Below, one piece after another: positions 8,180-17,112 of a stretch of DNA of 64,000 nucleotides (position 1 is the first letter of the stretch; every line of letters begins with the position of its first letter). The stretch spans positions 1 to 64,000 of the forward strand of contig NZ_PDOC01000014.1 in NCBI RefSeq assembly GCF_002760655.1, in the 5' to 3' direction. Made by a program: the position numbers and the translations under genes. This stretch comes from Massilia eurypsychrophila. Its GTDB lineage: Bacteria; Pseudomonadota; Gammaproteobacteria; Burkholderiales; Burkholderiaceae_D. The notes below the pieces were generated by a model. It did no database searches and was not told the DNA's origin. It saw only the letters and a list, made by a program, of their open reading frames with translations.

Positions 8180-8482
8180 TTACCGTTTGCGGGAATGCAG
8201 CAGGTCGCGCACTGTTTCCAGCAAGCCGTCCGCCACTTTTTCTGAATTGACCTGGAACTGGCCGTCGGCAATTGCCAGCTTGATGCGTTCGACTTTCTTG
8301 GTGTCGAACACGGCGCTGGCGCCGGCGGTAGCGGCCAGGGCCTGGCCCTGCGAAGACAGGCGCACGTTGTCGCTCGGTGCCGCATTGGCGCCGGCGGCAC
8401 GTTCGGTGCCTTTCGATCCGGCTGCGGGCGTATTTGCCGCCGGCAGTCCAGGGGTTGTCTTTAATGTATCGTTAATTTTCAC
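8180..8482 (-). CDS. flgM: Anti-sigma-28 factor FlgM
   Basis: The 100-residue protein is taken to start at GTG (8482), since AGAAGGA lies 7 bases before it and the residues upstream do not look like FlgM. The product begins MKINDTLKT. An unstructured Ala/Pro/Thr-rich N-terminal half carries DNVRLSSQGQAL, and the C-terminal half (about 60-100: VERIKLAIADGQFQVNSEKV onward) is the FliA-binding part. FlgM holds FliA inactive until the hook is complete and is then exported. A near-ideal sigma-28 promoter is located at 8531-8557, giving the usual feedback. Confidence 0.93.
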   Translation of the reverse strand: MKINDTLKTTPGLPAANTPAAGSKGTERAAGANAAPSDNVRLSSQGQALAATAGASAVFDTKKVERIKLAIADGQFQVNSEKVADGLLETVRDLLHSRKR

Positions 8483-8530
8483 AGCGGTATCCTTCTCTGA
8501 CCAGAGCATCAAACTCCGGGATATGCGTAA

Positions 8531-8557
8531 GTAACGGCGATGCCGTCCCAAACTTTA
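8531..8557 (-). promoter_or_regulatory. Sigma-28 (FliA) promoter of flgM
   Basis: Read on the minus strand, TAAAGTTT (starting at 8557) is followed, after a 15-base spacer counted from TAAA, by GCCGTTAC (8538-8531). The consensus is TAAAGTTT-N11-GCCGATAA; the -35 part is perfect and six of eight -10 bases match. Transcription would start about 40 bases before the flgM start codon. Confidence 0.75.
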
Positions 8558-8589
8558 GCGCACATCAATGGATTTTCCGAAACGAAAGT

Positions 8590-9285
8590 TCAAAAAACCA
8601 CTTCGACCAGGCCTCCCGCTTGCGCCACGCCACTGAGGATGGCGCCGGCGGCGGTGCGTACCTGCACCACCTGGCCTTCGCCGGCATTGCCGATCGCGCG
8701 CGCCTCGGTCGACACCTTGAAGCCGGCCCCGCTCGACACCACGCGCACCTGCTGGCCGCTCTGCACCACCGGCTTGCTGCGCAGCGCGTCGAGCCGCAGC
8801 GGCGCGCCCGACGGCAGCGACATCGTCGCGCTGCGCCCGATCGCCTGCGCCATGTCGGTGACCACACCGGCCGGCAGCGCCGCCAGGTCGCCGCTCATGA
8901 CGACCAGCTGCGACTGCGTGATCGGCTGGCCCTGCGCCAGCGGCACGGCGGCGGCAACATACTCGCCGTGCACCGCCACCCTGGCTTGAATATATACCGT
9001 CCACGCGGTCGGGGCCGCGCAGCGCACGCCGACCGTGGTCTTGCCCCACGGCCGCGCGCCGGGCTGCTGGAAGGCCTGCGGCGCCGCGCACGCGGCCAGG
9101 CTCATGCGCGGGTCGATGGCGCCGACCTCGACTTGCACCTGGCCGGGCATGCCGGCGCTTTGCGCCTGCAGGAACTGCTCGGCGACGGCGCGCAGCGCCG
9201 AAAGGTCCTGGCGCGGGCTGGCCCCCTGCTGCCCGAAGGCCAGCGAGGAAGCGAGAAAGAGAGCGGTAAAGAGGGTCGGTTTCAT
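8590..9285 (-). CDS. flgA: Flagellar P-ring assembly protein FlgA
   Basis: The product is 231 residues when started at ATG 9285, where a signal peptide begins (MKPTLFTALFLASSLAFGQ). An in-frame start 27 codons earlier is possible but would bury that signal. FlgA is the periplasmic chaperone for P-ring protein FlgI. The SAF-type domain is seen in the C-terminal half: VPLAQGQPITQSQLVVMSGD, then AIGRSATMSLPSGAPLRLDAL, and the closing QVRTAAGAILSGVAQAGGLV. It is divergent from flgB, with flgM and flgN downstream, the normal flgA-flgM-flgN order. Confidence 0.92.
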   Translation of the reverse strand: MKPTLFTALFLASSLAFGQQGASPRQDLSALRAVAEQFLQAQSAGMPGQVQVEVGAIDPRMSLAACAAPQAFQQPGARPWGKTTVGVRCAAPTAWTVYIQARVAVHGEYVAAAVPLAQGQPITQSQLVVMSGDLAALPAGVVTDMAQAIGRSATMSLPSGAPLRLDALRSKPVVQSGQQVRVVSSGAGFKVSTEARAIGNAGEGQVVQVRTAAGAILSGVAQAGGLVEVVF

Positions 9286-9467
9286 GAAGGGACTGCCTGT
9301 TCGAGTGATGCCATGGTAGATCGCATGATTCCCCGGTGAAACATCGAATAGCCGCGCTTTGCCCATCTTCCTCTTTCGATTGAGTCGGTGCCGGCCGCCG
9401 TATGATCGATCCTGTCATAACAAGATCATTGCCGCCAGCCTGGCGCCTTGACCCACCTGGAGCTGAC

Positions 9468-9890
9468 ATGATTGGCAAACTCGACGACTACATGCGTTTC
9501 AACGAAGCCGCGCTGAGCCTGCGCTCACAGCGCCAGCAAGTGCTCGCATCGAACATCGCCAACGCCGACACGCCTAACTACAAGGCACGCGACATCGACT
9601 TTGCCAGCGCGCTGCAAGGCGTGATGGCGCGCAGCGCGCCGGCGGCCGGCGTGATGGCGGCGACGTCGGCGAGCCACATCGGCGGCGCCGGCAAGACCGG
9701 CGACATGCTGCCCGACGGCACGGCGCTGAAATACCGCGGCGTGGTGCAGGGCGCCGTCGACGGCAACACGGTCGACATGGATGTCGAGCGCAACCAGTTC
9801 GCCGACAACGCCTTGCGCTACGAAGCGGGCATCACGATGATCAATCACCAGATCCGCGGCATCCTCGCGGCGATCCAGGGAGGCCAGTAA
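9468..9890 (+). CDS. flgB: Flagellar proximal rod protein FlgB
   Basis: The 140-residue product starts at ATG 9468, which has GGAG 6 bases before it; a start 22 codons earlier is open but gives a non-family extension. The rod-protein signature [20 protein letters not shown] lies at about residues 26-45, and the C-terminal helix [18 protein letters not shown] completes the D0 coiled coil. It is the first gene of the flgBCDEFGHIJ rod and hook operon. The region before it (9286-9467), shared with the divergent flgA, has no promoter I can call with confidence. Confidence 0.93.
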   Translation: MIGKLDDYMRFNEAALSLRSQRQQVLASNIANADTPNYKARDIDFASALQGVMARSAPAAGVMAATSASHIGGAGKTGDMLPDGTALKYRGVVQGAVDGNTVDMDVERNQFADNALRYEAGITMINHQIRGILAAIQGGQ

Positions 9891-9892
9891 CC

Positions 9893-10294
9893 ATGTCGCT
9901 GTTTAATATCTTTAACGTGTCCGGTTCGGCCATGAGCGCCCAGGCGCAGCGGCTCAACACGGTCGCCTCGAACCTGGCCAATGCCGACAGCGCCACCAGC
10001 GCCAGCGGCCAGGCCTACCGCGCCAAGCAGGTCGTGTTCGAAGCGGTCCCGCTCGACGCCGGCGGCACCGCGGTGAAGGTGGCGCAGGTGGTCGACGATC
10101 CAAGCCCGCTCAAGCAGGTGTACGACCCGAAGCACCCGATGGCCGACGCCAAGGGCTATGTGGCGATGCCCAACGTCAACGTGGTCGACGAGATGGTCAA
10201 CATGCTGTCGGCGTCGCGCTCGTACCAGACCAACGTCGAAACGATGAATGCGGCCAAGACCTTGCTGCTCAAGACCTTGACGCTCGGTCAATAA
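9893..10294 (+). CDS. flgC: Flagellar proximal rod protein FlgC
   Basis: The 133-residue protein has the N-terminal helix [24 protein letters not shown]. The conserved ends also include [32 protein letters not shown] and a C-terminal [12 protein letters not shown]. Length is normal for FlgC. It is a structural subunit of the proximal rod, exported by the flagellar type III system. It follows flgB after 2 bases and precedes flgD by 16, so it is part of the same operon. Confidence 0.95.
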   Translation: MSLFNIFNVSGSAMSAQAQRLNTVASNLANADSATSASGQAYRAKQVVFEAVPLDAGGTAVKVAQVVDDPSPLKQVYDPKHPMADAKGYVAMPNVNVVDEMVNMLSASRSYQTNVETMNAAKTLLLKTLTLGQ

Positions 10295-10310
10295 CCCACT
10301 TTAGGCTTTT

Positions 10311-11024
10311 ATGGCAACCGTCAATACCGCTCCCCCGTTCGTCTCGCAAGACCTGCTCAACGCGGTCAACCCGAAGAAGGCGGCCGCCGCCGAAGGCAGC
10401 GTCGAGGCCGACACCAACAAGTTCCTGACCTTGCTCGTCACCCAGCTGAAGAACCAGGATCCGATGAATCCGCTCGACAACGCGCAGCTCACCAGCCAGC
10501 TGGCGCAACTGTCGACCGTCACCGGCGTCAACAAGCTGAACACGACGCTCGAGTCGCTCAAGGCGAGCTACGTGTCGTCCGAAGCGCTGCAGGCGGCCAA
10601 CATGATCGGCCACGGCGTGCTGGTCGAAGGCGGCCACGTCGACCTGTACCAGGGCAAGGGCATCATGGGCGTCGACGTCGGCAGCGACGCCGACAGCGTC
10701 AAGCTGATCGTTACCGACCCGAGCACCGGCAAGGACGTGCAGACGATCGACCTCGGAGCGCAGAAGGCGGGCATCATCCCGCTGCCGTGGGACGGCGTGG
10801 TCGATGCCACCAAGGTCGGCGCCGACGGCTTGCCGGTCGCGCTGAAGGACGGCAAATACCTGATCCGTATCGTCGCCACCCGCGGCGAGGAAGTGCTCAA
10901 GGATGTCAAGGCGCTGTCGTTCGACACCGTCGCCAGTGTCACCACCAGCGCCAAGAACGGCGTCCAACTGAACCTGCCCACCTCGGGTGTCGTGTCGATG
11001 GCTGATATCAGGCAAATTCTGTAA
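10311..11024 (+). CDS. flgD: Flagellar hook scaffolding protein FlgD
   Basis: The 237-residue protein is the hook cap, which guides assembly of FlgE and is then replaced by FlgK. The family hallmark is clear: NKFLTLLVTQLKNQDPMNPL (about residues 41-60) followed by LTSQLAQLSTVTGVNKLN. The C-terminal part is the FLG/Tudor-like hybrid domain with IPLPWDG and the D-G-KYLIRIVA strand. It lies between flgC and flgE in the rod-hook operon. Confidence 0.94.
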   Translation: MATVNTAPPFVSQDLLNAVNPKKAAAAEGSVEADTNKFLTLLVTQLKNQDPMNPLDNAQLTSQLAQLSTVTGVNKLNTTLESLKASYVSSEALQAANMIGHGVLVEGGHVDLYQGKGIMGVDVGSDADSVKLIVTDPSTGKDVQTIDLGAQKAGIIPLPWDGVVDATKVGADGLPVALKDGKYLIRIVATRGEEVLKDVKALSFDTVASVTTSAKNGVQLNLPTSGVVSMADIRQIL

Positions 11025-11062
11025 GCCCGGCCGTTTACAATAACTTTTACCAGGAGAACATC

Positions 11063-12589
11063 ATGTCTTTCCAACAAGGACTTAGCGGCTTGAACGGCGC
11101 GGCGAAATCGCTCGACGTCATCGGCAACAACATCGCCAACGCCAGCACCGTCGGCTTCAAGGGCTCGCAGGCGCAGTTCGCCGACGTCTACGCCAATTCG
11201 CTCAACGGCGCAGGCGGTAACCAGGCCGGCATCGGCACCAAGGTGTCTCAGATCGCCCAGCAATTTACCCAAGGTAACGTCGAGTCGTCGGCCAACCCGC
11301 TCGACATCGCCATCAACGGCGCCGGCTTTTTCCGCACCACCGTCGCCGGCGCCACGCAATACTCGCGCAATGGCCAGTTCTCGCTCGATAAAGACGGCTT
11401 CATGGTCAACGCCCAGGGCGCCAAGCTGACCGGCTACGCCACCAGCGCCACCGGCGGCATACTGGCCGGCTCGCCCGTACCAATCCAGGTCAATACGGCC
11501 GACCTGAAGCCGGTCGCCACCACCAGGATCGATACCCAGCTGAACCTCGATTCCCGCTCGCTGAACCCGGTCAAGAACCCGTTCGACGCCAGCGATCCAA
11601 ACACCTATAACAAGCAAATCCCGATCGACGTCTACGACACGCTCGGCAATCCACACGTGATGTCGTCGTTTTACGTGCGCACCGACGCCGGCGAATGGGA
11701 CGTCTACGTCGCAAACGATGGCACCGAAGTGAACAGCCTGGCGGTCGCCTCGGCCGCTCAGGGCACTGGCACGGTGGTGCTTGACGACATCACTGCCAAG
11801 CGCGGCGCCTGGCGCACGCTGGCGGCCGACCCCGCATCGACCCCGGCGCAGCTGCGCAACGCCTTGATCGCTTACGCCGACGCGGCCGGCGACGCCGTGG
11901 CCGCGGCCTCGAGCCTGGCCGGCGGCGACGCTGTGCAGGCAACTGCCATCACCACCGCCGGCGACGACTCCGCGCGGGTGCAGAGCAACACGCCGGAAGC
12001 CGTCGACAGGGATATCGCCGCCGCCGTCAGCATGAAGCCGGAACCGGTCGCCCGCCTGAAGTTCGACTCGAAAGGTTCGCTGATCGCCGCGAGCGCGCCA
12101 ATCCAGGTCGACCTGCCGATTTTCCCACCGACCGGCGCCGCCGCGGTGCTGTCGGTCACGCTCAACTTCACCGGCTCGTCGCAGTACGGCGCGCCCACCA
12201 GTGAAAAGAAATCGAGCCAGGACGGCTATACCGCCGGCACCCTGCAGCGCTTTGCCGCCAGCGCCGACGGCAGGATCCTCGGGCAGTACAGCAACGGCCA
12301 GTCGCAGGCGCTGGGCCAGATCGTGCTGGCCAACTTCGCCAACCCGAACGGCCTGTCGCCACTGGGGAACAATGCGTGGGCCGAAACGTCCGCATCCGGC
12401 GTGCCGCTGGTCGGCGCGCCGACCACCGGCAGCCTCGGCGTGCTGCAATCGTCGGCGGTGGAAAACTCGAACGTCGACCTGACGGCCGAGCTGGTCAACA
12501 TGATCACCGCGCAGCGCGTCTACCAGGCCAATGCGCAGACCATCAAGACCCAGGACTCGGTGCTGCAGACGCTGGTGAACCTGCGCTAA
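11063..12589 (+). CDS. flgE: Flagellar hook protein FlgE
   Basis: The 508-residue protein builds the hook. The N-terminal D0 motif (MSFQQGLSGLNGAAKSLDVI, then NNIANASTVGFKGSQAQFAD) and the C-terminal ENSNVDLTAELVNMITAQRV with YQANAQTIKTQDSVLQTLVN are classical. The central part (about 160-380) is the variable outer domain and is longer than the roughly 400-residue enteric FlgE, with an Ala-rich insert at about 255-320. The ribosome site AGGAGAAC is strong, as expected for a gene needed at about 120 copies per flagellum. Confidence 0.95.
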   Translation: MSFQQGLSGLNGAAKSLDVIGNNIANASTVGFKGSQAQFADVYANSLNGAGGNQAGIGTKVSQIAQQFTQGNVESSANPLDIAINGAGFFRTTVAGATQYSRNGQFSLDKDGFMVNAQGAKLTGYATSATGGILAGSPVPIQVNTADLKPVATTRIDTQLNLDSRSLNPVKNPFDASDPNTYNKQIPIDVYDTLGNPHVMSSFYVRTDAGEWDVYVANDGTEVNSLAVASAAQGTGTVVLDDITAKRGAWRTLAADPASTPAQLRNALIAYADAAGDAVAAASSLAGGDAVQATAITTAGDDSARVQSNTPEAVDRDIAAAVSMKPEPVARLKFDSKGSLIAASAPIQVDLPIFPPTGAAAVLSVTLNFTGSSQYGAPTSEKKSSQDGYTAGTLQRFAASADGRILGQYSNGQSQALGQIVLANFANPNGLSPLGNNAWAETSASGVPLVGAPTTGSLGVLQSSAVENSNVDLTAELVNMITAQRVYQANAQTIKTQDSVLQTLVNLR

Positions 12590-12640
12590 GCGCAGCTCAA
12601 GCAAGGTCAAACGCACCGGTATTTTTTCAAGAGGGAGCAG

Positions 12641-13381
12641 ATGGATCGTTTAATCTACACGGCCGCCAGCGGCGCCAAGCACATCCTGGAGCAGCAGGCG
12701 ACGACGGCGCACAACCTGGCCAACGTCAGCACCACCGGTTTTCGCGCGCAGATCGATGCGTTTCGCGCGGTGCAGGTCGAGTCCGGCGGCTTGCCGACGC
12801 GCGCCTTCGTCGTCAATTCGACCGCCGGCGCCAATTTCGACAGCGGCGCCATCCAGATGACCGGACGCGACCTCGACGTGGCGGTGCGCGGCAAGGGCTG
12901 GCTGGCCGTGCAGATGCCCGACGGCACCGAAGCGTACACCCGCAACGGCGCCTTGCAGACCAATGCCAACGGCGTGCTGCAAAGCGCCGGCGGCTTTAAC
13001 ATCGCCGGCGAGGGCGGCCCGATCACGGTGCCGCCGGAGGTGATGGTGACGATCGGCGGCGACGGCACCGTCTCGACGGTGGCGGCCGGCGCCACGCCGG
13101 GCGCGGCGGCCGTGCTGGGGCGCCTGAAGCTGGTCAACCCGCCCGAGGCCGACCTGGTGCGCGGCGACGACGGCCTGTTCCGGCTGCGCGACGGCGCCGC
13201 CGCGCCGGCCGATCCGGCCGTGGTGGTGGCCGGCGGCACGCTCGAGGGCAGCAACGTCAGCCCGGTCGACATGATGGTCAACATGATCGCTTTGGCACGT
13301 TCTTTCGACACCCAAATGTCGCTGATGAAGAACGCCGAGAATAACGCGGCGAAAGCAACCCAGATCCTCGCTTTGAGTTGA
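12641..13381 (+). CDS. flgF: Flagellar proximal rod protein FlgF
   Basis: The 246-residue rod protein starts MDRLIYTAASGAKHILEQQA and carries NLANVSTTGFRAQIDAFRAV (about 28-47). It has the inner motif LDVAVRGKGWLAVQMPDG, YTRNGALQTNANGVLQ and the C-terminal SNVSPVDMMVNMIALARSFD. These features separate FlgF from the closely related FlgG next to it. The ribosome site GGGAG is 6 bases before ATG. Confidence 0.93.
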   Translation: MDRLIYTAASGAKHILEQQATTAHNLANVSTTGFRAQIDAFRAVQVESGGLPTRAFVVNSTAGANFDSGAIQMTGRDLDVAVRGKGWLAVQMPDGTEAYTRNGALQTNANGVLQSAGGFNIAGEGGPITVPPEVMVTIGGDGTVSTVAAGATPGAAAVLGRLKLVNPPEADLVRGDDGLFRLRDGAAAPADPAVVVAGGTLEGSNVSPVDMMVNMIALARSFDTQMSLMKNAENNAAKATQILALS

Positions 13382-13446
13382 GTTTCTCCAAGGCATAATT
13401 AACGTGTGCATGGCGGTGTTCGTCTGCCACGTTACTGGAGAATCAA

Positions 13447-14229
13447 ATGATCCGTTCCCTATTTATCGCCAAGAGTGGCCTGGAAGCACAGCAGACCAAC
13501 CTGGACGTCATCACCAATAACCTGGCCAACGTCAGCACCAACGGCTTCAAGCGTTCGCGCGCCGTGTTCGAGGACTTGTTGTACCAGAACATACGCCAGC
13601 CGGGCGCGCAGTCGTCGCAGCAGACCAACTTGCCGTCGGGCCTGCAGATCGGCACCGGCGTGCGCGCCGTCGCCACCGAACGCATCTTCACCCAGGGCAA
13701 TCCCCAGAGCACCGGCAATTCGCGCGACGTGATGATCAATGGCGCCGGCTTCCTGTCGGTGCTGCTGCCTGATGGCACCGCGGCCTACACCCGCGACGGT
13801 TCGTTCCAGACCGACGCCAATGGCCAGCTGGTAACGTCGTCCGGCTACGTGGTGCAGCCGGCCATTACCATTCCGCCCAACGCGCAGTCGATCACGATCG
13901 GCCGCGACGGCGTCGTGTCGGTGACCCTGCCCGGCACCAATACGCCGTCGCAGGTGGGCAGCTTGCAACTGACCACGTTCGTCAACGCGGCCGGGCTGGA
14001 GTCGAAGGGCGAGAACCTGTACGTCGAGACGGGCGCCTCCGGCACCGCCAACACCAACACGCCAGGCACCAACGGCGCCGGCGTGCTGATGCAGGGCTAT
14101 GTCGAGACCTCGAACGTCAACGTGGTCGAGGAAATGGTCAGCATGATCCAGACCCAGCGCGCCTACGAGATCAACAGCAAGGCGATCACCACCTCCGACC
14201 AGATGCTGCAAAAGCTGTCCCAGTTATGA
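13447..14229 (+). CDS. flgG: Flagellar distal rod protein FlgG
   Basis: The 260-residue distal rod subunit begins [20 protein letters not shown]. It has [20 protein letters not shown] and [11 protein letters not shown] (the L-stretch found in FlgG but not in FlgE). The C-terminal motif is [20 protein letters not shown]. Length matches the 260-262 residues usual for the family, in which the rod length is fixed by 26 subunit layers. The stop overlaps the flgH start (ATGA). Confidence 0.95.
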   Translation: MIRSLFIAKSGLEAQQTNLDVITNNLANVSTNGFKRSRAVFEDLLYQNIRQPGAQSSQQTNLPSGLQIGTGVRAVATERIFTQGNPQSTGNSRDVMINGAGFLSVLLPDGTAAYTRDGSFQTDANGQLVTSSGYVVQPAITIPPNAQSITIGRDGVVSVTLPGTNTPSQVGSLQLTTFVNAAGLESKGENLYVETGASGTANTNTPGTNGAGVLMQGYVETSNVNVVEEMVSMIQTQRAYEINSKAITTSDQMLQKLSQL

Positions 14230-14870
14230 AATCGCTCACTATTCTCGCGCTGCTGGCGCTGGCCGGCTGCTCGGCCACCCCGACCTCGATCGTGCAGCGT
14301 CCCACCAGCGTGCGGCCGATGCTGCCGGAACCTGCGCTGGCCAGCAATGGCGCCATCTACCAGGCGGCGGCCTACAAGCCGATGTTCGAAGACCGGCGCG
14401 CGCGCCACATCGGCGACATGCTCACCATCAGCATCACCGAGCGCACCAACGCGATGAAGGCCGGCGCCAGTTCCGGCAGCAAGTCCGGCTCGGTCAGCTT
14501 CAACGCCCCCGGCCTGTTGCAGAGCCGGCTCGGCGTCAACGTGGCGGCCAATGCGGCCAACAAGTTTGCCGACGGCGACAACCAGAGCGCCACCAACACG
14601 TTTTCCGGCGTCATCGGCGTGACGGTGACGGAGGTGCTTTCCAACGGCAACCTGATCGTCGCCGGCGAGAAGCAGATCGCGCTCAACAAGGGCGTCGAGT
14701 TCATCCGCTTCTCCGGCATGGTCAGCCCGGATACGATTGGCGCCGGCAACACGGTGGCGTCGACCCAGGTCGCCGATGCCCGCATCGAGTACCGCACCAA
14801 CAGCCAGATCGACCGCGCGGAAATGACGGCGATGGTGTCGCGCTTCTTCCAGTCGCTGCTGCCATTCTGA
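14226..14870 (+). CDS. flgH: Flagellar L-ring lipoprotein FlgH
   Basis: The 214-residue outer-membrane lipoprotein has a short signal ending in the lipobox LALAGC, with Cys15 as the lipidated residue. The conserved [17 protein letters not shown], the Gly/Ser-rich strand after it, [20 protein letters not shown] and [11 protein letters not shown] are all present. FlgH forms the bushing in the outer membrane. It overlaps flgG and flgI by a few bases, indicating coupled translation. Confidence 0.95.
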   Translation: MKSLTILALLALAGCSATPTSIVQRPTSVRPMLPEPALASNGAIYQAAAYKPMFEDRRARHIGDMLTISITERTNAMKAGASSGSKSGSVSFNAPGLLQSRLGVNVAANAANKFADGDNQSATNTFSGVIGVTVTEVLSNGNLIVAGEKQIALNKGVEFIRFSGMVSPDTIGAGNTVASTQVADARIEYRTNSQIDRAEMTAMVSRFFQSLLPF

Positions 14871-15988
14871 TGGGAATCCCGATGCGCTTTTTCGCCGCCA
14901 TTGCCTGCGCGCTGGTCTCAACGGCACTGCTGGCGCCGCTCGCCCACGCCGAGCGCCTGAAGGACCTCGCCAGCATCGCCGGCGTGCGCCAGAACCAGTT
15001 GTCCGGCTACGGCATCGTCGTCGGCCTGGATGGCACCGGCGACCAGACCACGCAGACGCCGTTTACGGTGCAGTCGATCATGGCGATGCTGCAGCAAAAG
15101 GGCGTCAACCTGCCGGCCGGCACCACCTTGCAGCTGAAAAACGTCGCCGCCGTGATGGTCACCGCCTCGCTGCCGGCGTTCGCTCAGCCGGGCCAGACGA
15201 TCGACATCACCGTGTCGTCGATCGGCAACGCCAAGAGCCTGCGCGGCGGCACCCTGGTGATGACGCCGCTGCACGGCGCCGACCAGCAGGTCTACGCAAT
15301 GGCTCAGGGTAACGTGCTGGTCGGCGGCGTCGGCGCTGCCGCCGGCGGCGCCGTGGTGCAGGTCAACCACCTCGCGGTGGGCAAGATTTCCGGCGGCGCC
15401 ACCGTCGAGCGCGCTGTCGCCAACAGCCTTGGCGCCGACAACCAGATCCGCCTCGAGCTCAATACCACCGACTTCATGACCGCCAGCCGGGTCGTCGAAG
15501 CGATCAACAACCATTTCGGCCCGGACATCGCTACCGCGCTGGACGGGCGCGTCATCCGCGTGCGCTCGCCGTCGTCGTCCGACCAGCGCGTCGCCTTTCT
15601 CGGCATCCTCGAGTCGCTCGAAGTGAACCCGGCCACCGCCAACGCCAAGGTGATCATGAACGCGCGCACCGGCTCGGTCGTGATGAACCAGGCGGTGACC
15701 CTGGAGAGCTGCGCCATTTCGCACGGCAACCTGTCGGTGACGATCAGCCCGGAGCCGCAGGTGAGCCAGCCGGCGCCGGGCAGCCGCGGCAGGACTGTTG
15801 TCACCCAGGCCAGCCAGGTCGAAGTGAAGAAGGATCCGGGCAAGGTCGTCATGGTCAAGGGCGGCGCCTCGCTGGCCGAAGTAGTCAAGGCGATGAACGC
15901 GATCGGCGCTTCGCCGCAAGACTTGCTGTCGATCCTGCAGGCGCTGAAGGCGGCCGGCTCGCTGCGCGCCGAGCTCGAGATCATCTAG
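14870..15988 (+). CDS. flgI: Flagellar P-ring protein FlgI
   Basis: The 372-residue periplasmic ring protein begins at ATG 14870 overlapping the flgH stop; a second ATG at 14882 would also give a complete signal peptide (cleavage after LAHA). The mature start ERLKDLASIAGVRQNQLSGY is nearly invariant in FlgI, as are VGLDGTGDQT, the GAAAGGAVVQVNH region and the C-terminal SLAEVVKAMNAIGASPQDLL. The P ring assembles around the rod with help from FlgA (8590-9285). Confidence 0.95.
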   Translation: MGIPMRFFAAIACALVSTALLAPLAHAERLKDLASIAGVRQNQLSGYGIVVGLDGTGDQTTQTPFTVQSIMAMLQQKGVNLPAGTTLQLKNVAAVMVTASLPAFAQPGQTIDITVSSIGNAKSLRGGTLVMTPLHGADQQVYAMAQGNVLVGGVGAAAGGAVVQVNHLAVGKISGGATVERAVANSLGADNQIRLELNTTDFMTASRVVEAINNHFGPDIATALDGRVIRVRSPSSSDQRVAFLGILESLEVNPATANAKVIMNARTGSVVMNQAVTLESCAISHGNLSVTISPEPQVSQPAPGSRGRTVVTQASQVEVKKDPGKVVMVKGGASLAEVVKAMNAIGASPQDLLSILQALKAAGSLRAELEII

Positions 15989-15996
15989 GCGCCGCC

Positions 15997-17022
15997 ATGA
16001 TTCCGACATCCAACGACCTGTCGTCCAAACTCGCGTTCGACACCAAGGGCCTGGGCGAACTGAAACAGTCGGCCAAAGCTGGCTCGCCCGAAGCGCTGAA
16101 GGGCGCCGCCACCCAGTTCGAGGCGATGTTCATCAACATGATGATGAAGAGCATGCGCGACGCCACGCCGCAGGAAGGCATGCTCGACAACCAGCAGACG
16201 AAGATGTTTACGTCGATGCTCGACCAGCAGCTGAGCCAGAACATGGCCAAGCGCGGCGTCGGCCTGGCCGACGTGCTGATCCGCCAGCTGACGGCGCAGG
16301 CGACCAACGCGCAGGCGCTGGCCATCGGCGGCGACCAGAACGTGCCGACGTCGAGTGCGATGCCGGCGCCGATGGCGGCCGACGGGCTGCTCAAGACGCC
16401 CGGCGCGCTGCTGGCGCCGTCGCGCCCGCCGGTGCTGTCGCCGGCCGCGCTCCAATACGGCGCGGCCGCCGGCGCTGTCAACGGCGCCGTCAACCGCGCC
16501 GCCAACAATGCGTCGGCGGCGGCCGCACCGGCGGCGCTGACGGCGTCGGGCCGCGTGCAGGCACCGCACGTGCGCTCGTTCCAGGACAAGCTCGGCGCCC
16601 ACGCCGAAGAAGCGAGCCGCAGCACCGGCATCCCGGCCAAGTTCATGCTCGGCCAGGCGGCGCTGGAGTCGGGCTGGGGCAAGCGCGAGATCAAGAACGC
16701 CGACGGCAGCGCCAGCCACAACCTGTTCGGCATCAAGGCCGGTCCTGGCTGGAAAGGCAAGGTTGCCACCGCGGTCACGACCGAGTACGTCAACGGCGTG
16801 CCGCAGACCAGGGTCGAGAAGTTCCGCGCCTACGACACGTACGCCGACGGCTTCAAGGATTACGCCAGGCTGATCAGCAAGAACCCGCGCTACGAGCAGG
16901 TCATGGCCAGCGCCGGCGACGCCACCAGCTTCGCGCGCGGCCTGCAAAAGGCGGGCTACGCCACCGATCCGCAGTACGCTGCCAAGCTTAGCCGCATCAT
17001 CACGCACTCGCTGGTCGGCTAG
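15997..17022 (+). CDS. flgJ: Rod-capping protein and peptidoglycan glucosaminidase FlgJ
   Basis: The 341-residue protein has two parts. The N-terminal part (about 1-110) is the rod cap: AATQFEAMFINMMMKSMRDA, then a Gln/Met-rich helix. After an Ala/Pro-rich linker of about 70 residues comes a glycoside hydrolase family 73 domain (about 190-341). Glu224 in AALESGWGK is the expected catalytic acid, and HNLFGIKAGPGWKG and FRAYDTYADGFKDY are conserved. It opens the peptidoglycan for the growing rod. It is the last gene of the flgB operon; flgK downstream has its own late promoter. Confidence 0.95.
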   Translation: MIPTSNDLSSKLAFDTKGLGELKQSAKAGSPEALKGAATQFEAMFINMMMKSMRDATPQEGMLDNQQTKMFTSMLDQQLSQNMAKRGVGLADVLIRQLTAQATNAQALAIGGDQNVPTSSAMPAPMAADGLLKTPGALLAPSRPPVLSPAALQYGAAAGAVNGAVNRAANNASAAAAPAALTASGRVQAPHVRSFQDKLGAHAEEASRSTGIPAKFMLGQAALESGWGKREIKNADGSASHNLFGIKAGPGWKGKVATAVTTEYVNGVPQTRVEKFRAYDTYADGFKDYARLISKNPRYEQVMASAGDATSFARGLQKAGYATDPQYAAKLSRIITHSLVG

Positions 17023-17050
17023 CCAAAACCGGGCTTGTGTTTACGGCAAG

Positions 17051-17077
17051 TCAAGTTTTCCGCAAATCTGCCGTAGA
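17051..17077 (+). promoter_or_regulatory. Sigma-28 (FliA) promoter of flgKL
   Basis: TCAAGTTT at 17051-17058 and GCCGTAGA at 17070-17077 are separated by 15 bases counted from TCAA. The sigma-28 consensus is TAAAGTTT-N11-GCCGATAA. The site is 35 bases before flgK. The TCAA variant of the -35 also occurs before fliD. Six of eight -35 and five or six -10 positions fit, so it is a good but not perfect match. Confidence 0.6.
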
Positions 17078-17112
17078 GTAGAGTAACGAATTCAAACAGA
17101 ATCGAATCCATC

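Noticed and set aside
9370-9467. A TTGAGT...TATGAT pair that might be a sigma-70 promoter of flgB.
   Set aside because: The spacer is only 15 bases and flagellar class II promoters depend on activators; the evidence is too weak for a feature.
10568-12616. A 682-codon minus-strand frame opposite flgD and flgE.
   Set aside because: The product is Arg/Gly/Val-rich shadow sequence, and flgD and flgE are unmistakable on the other strand.
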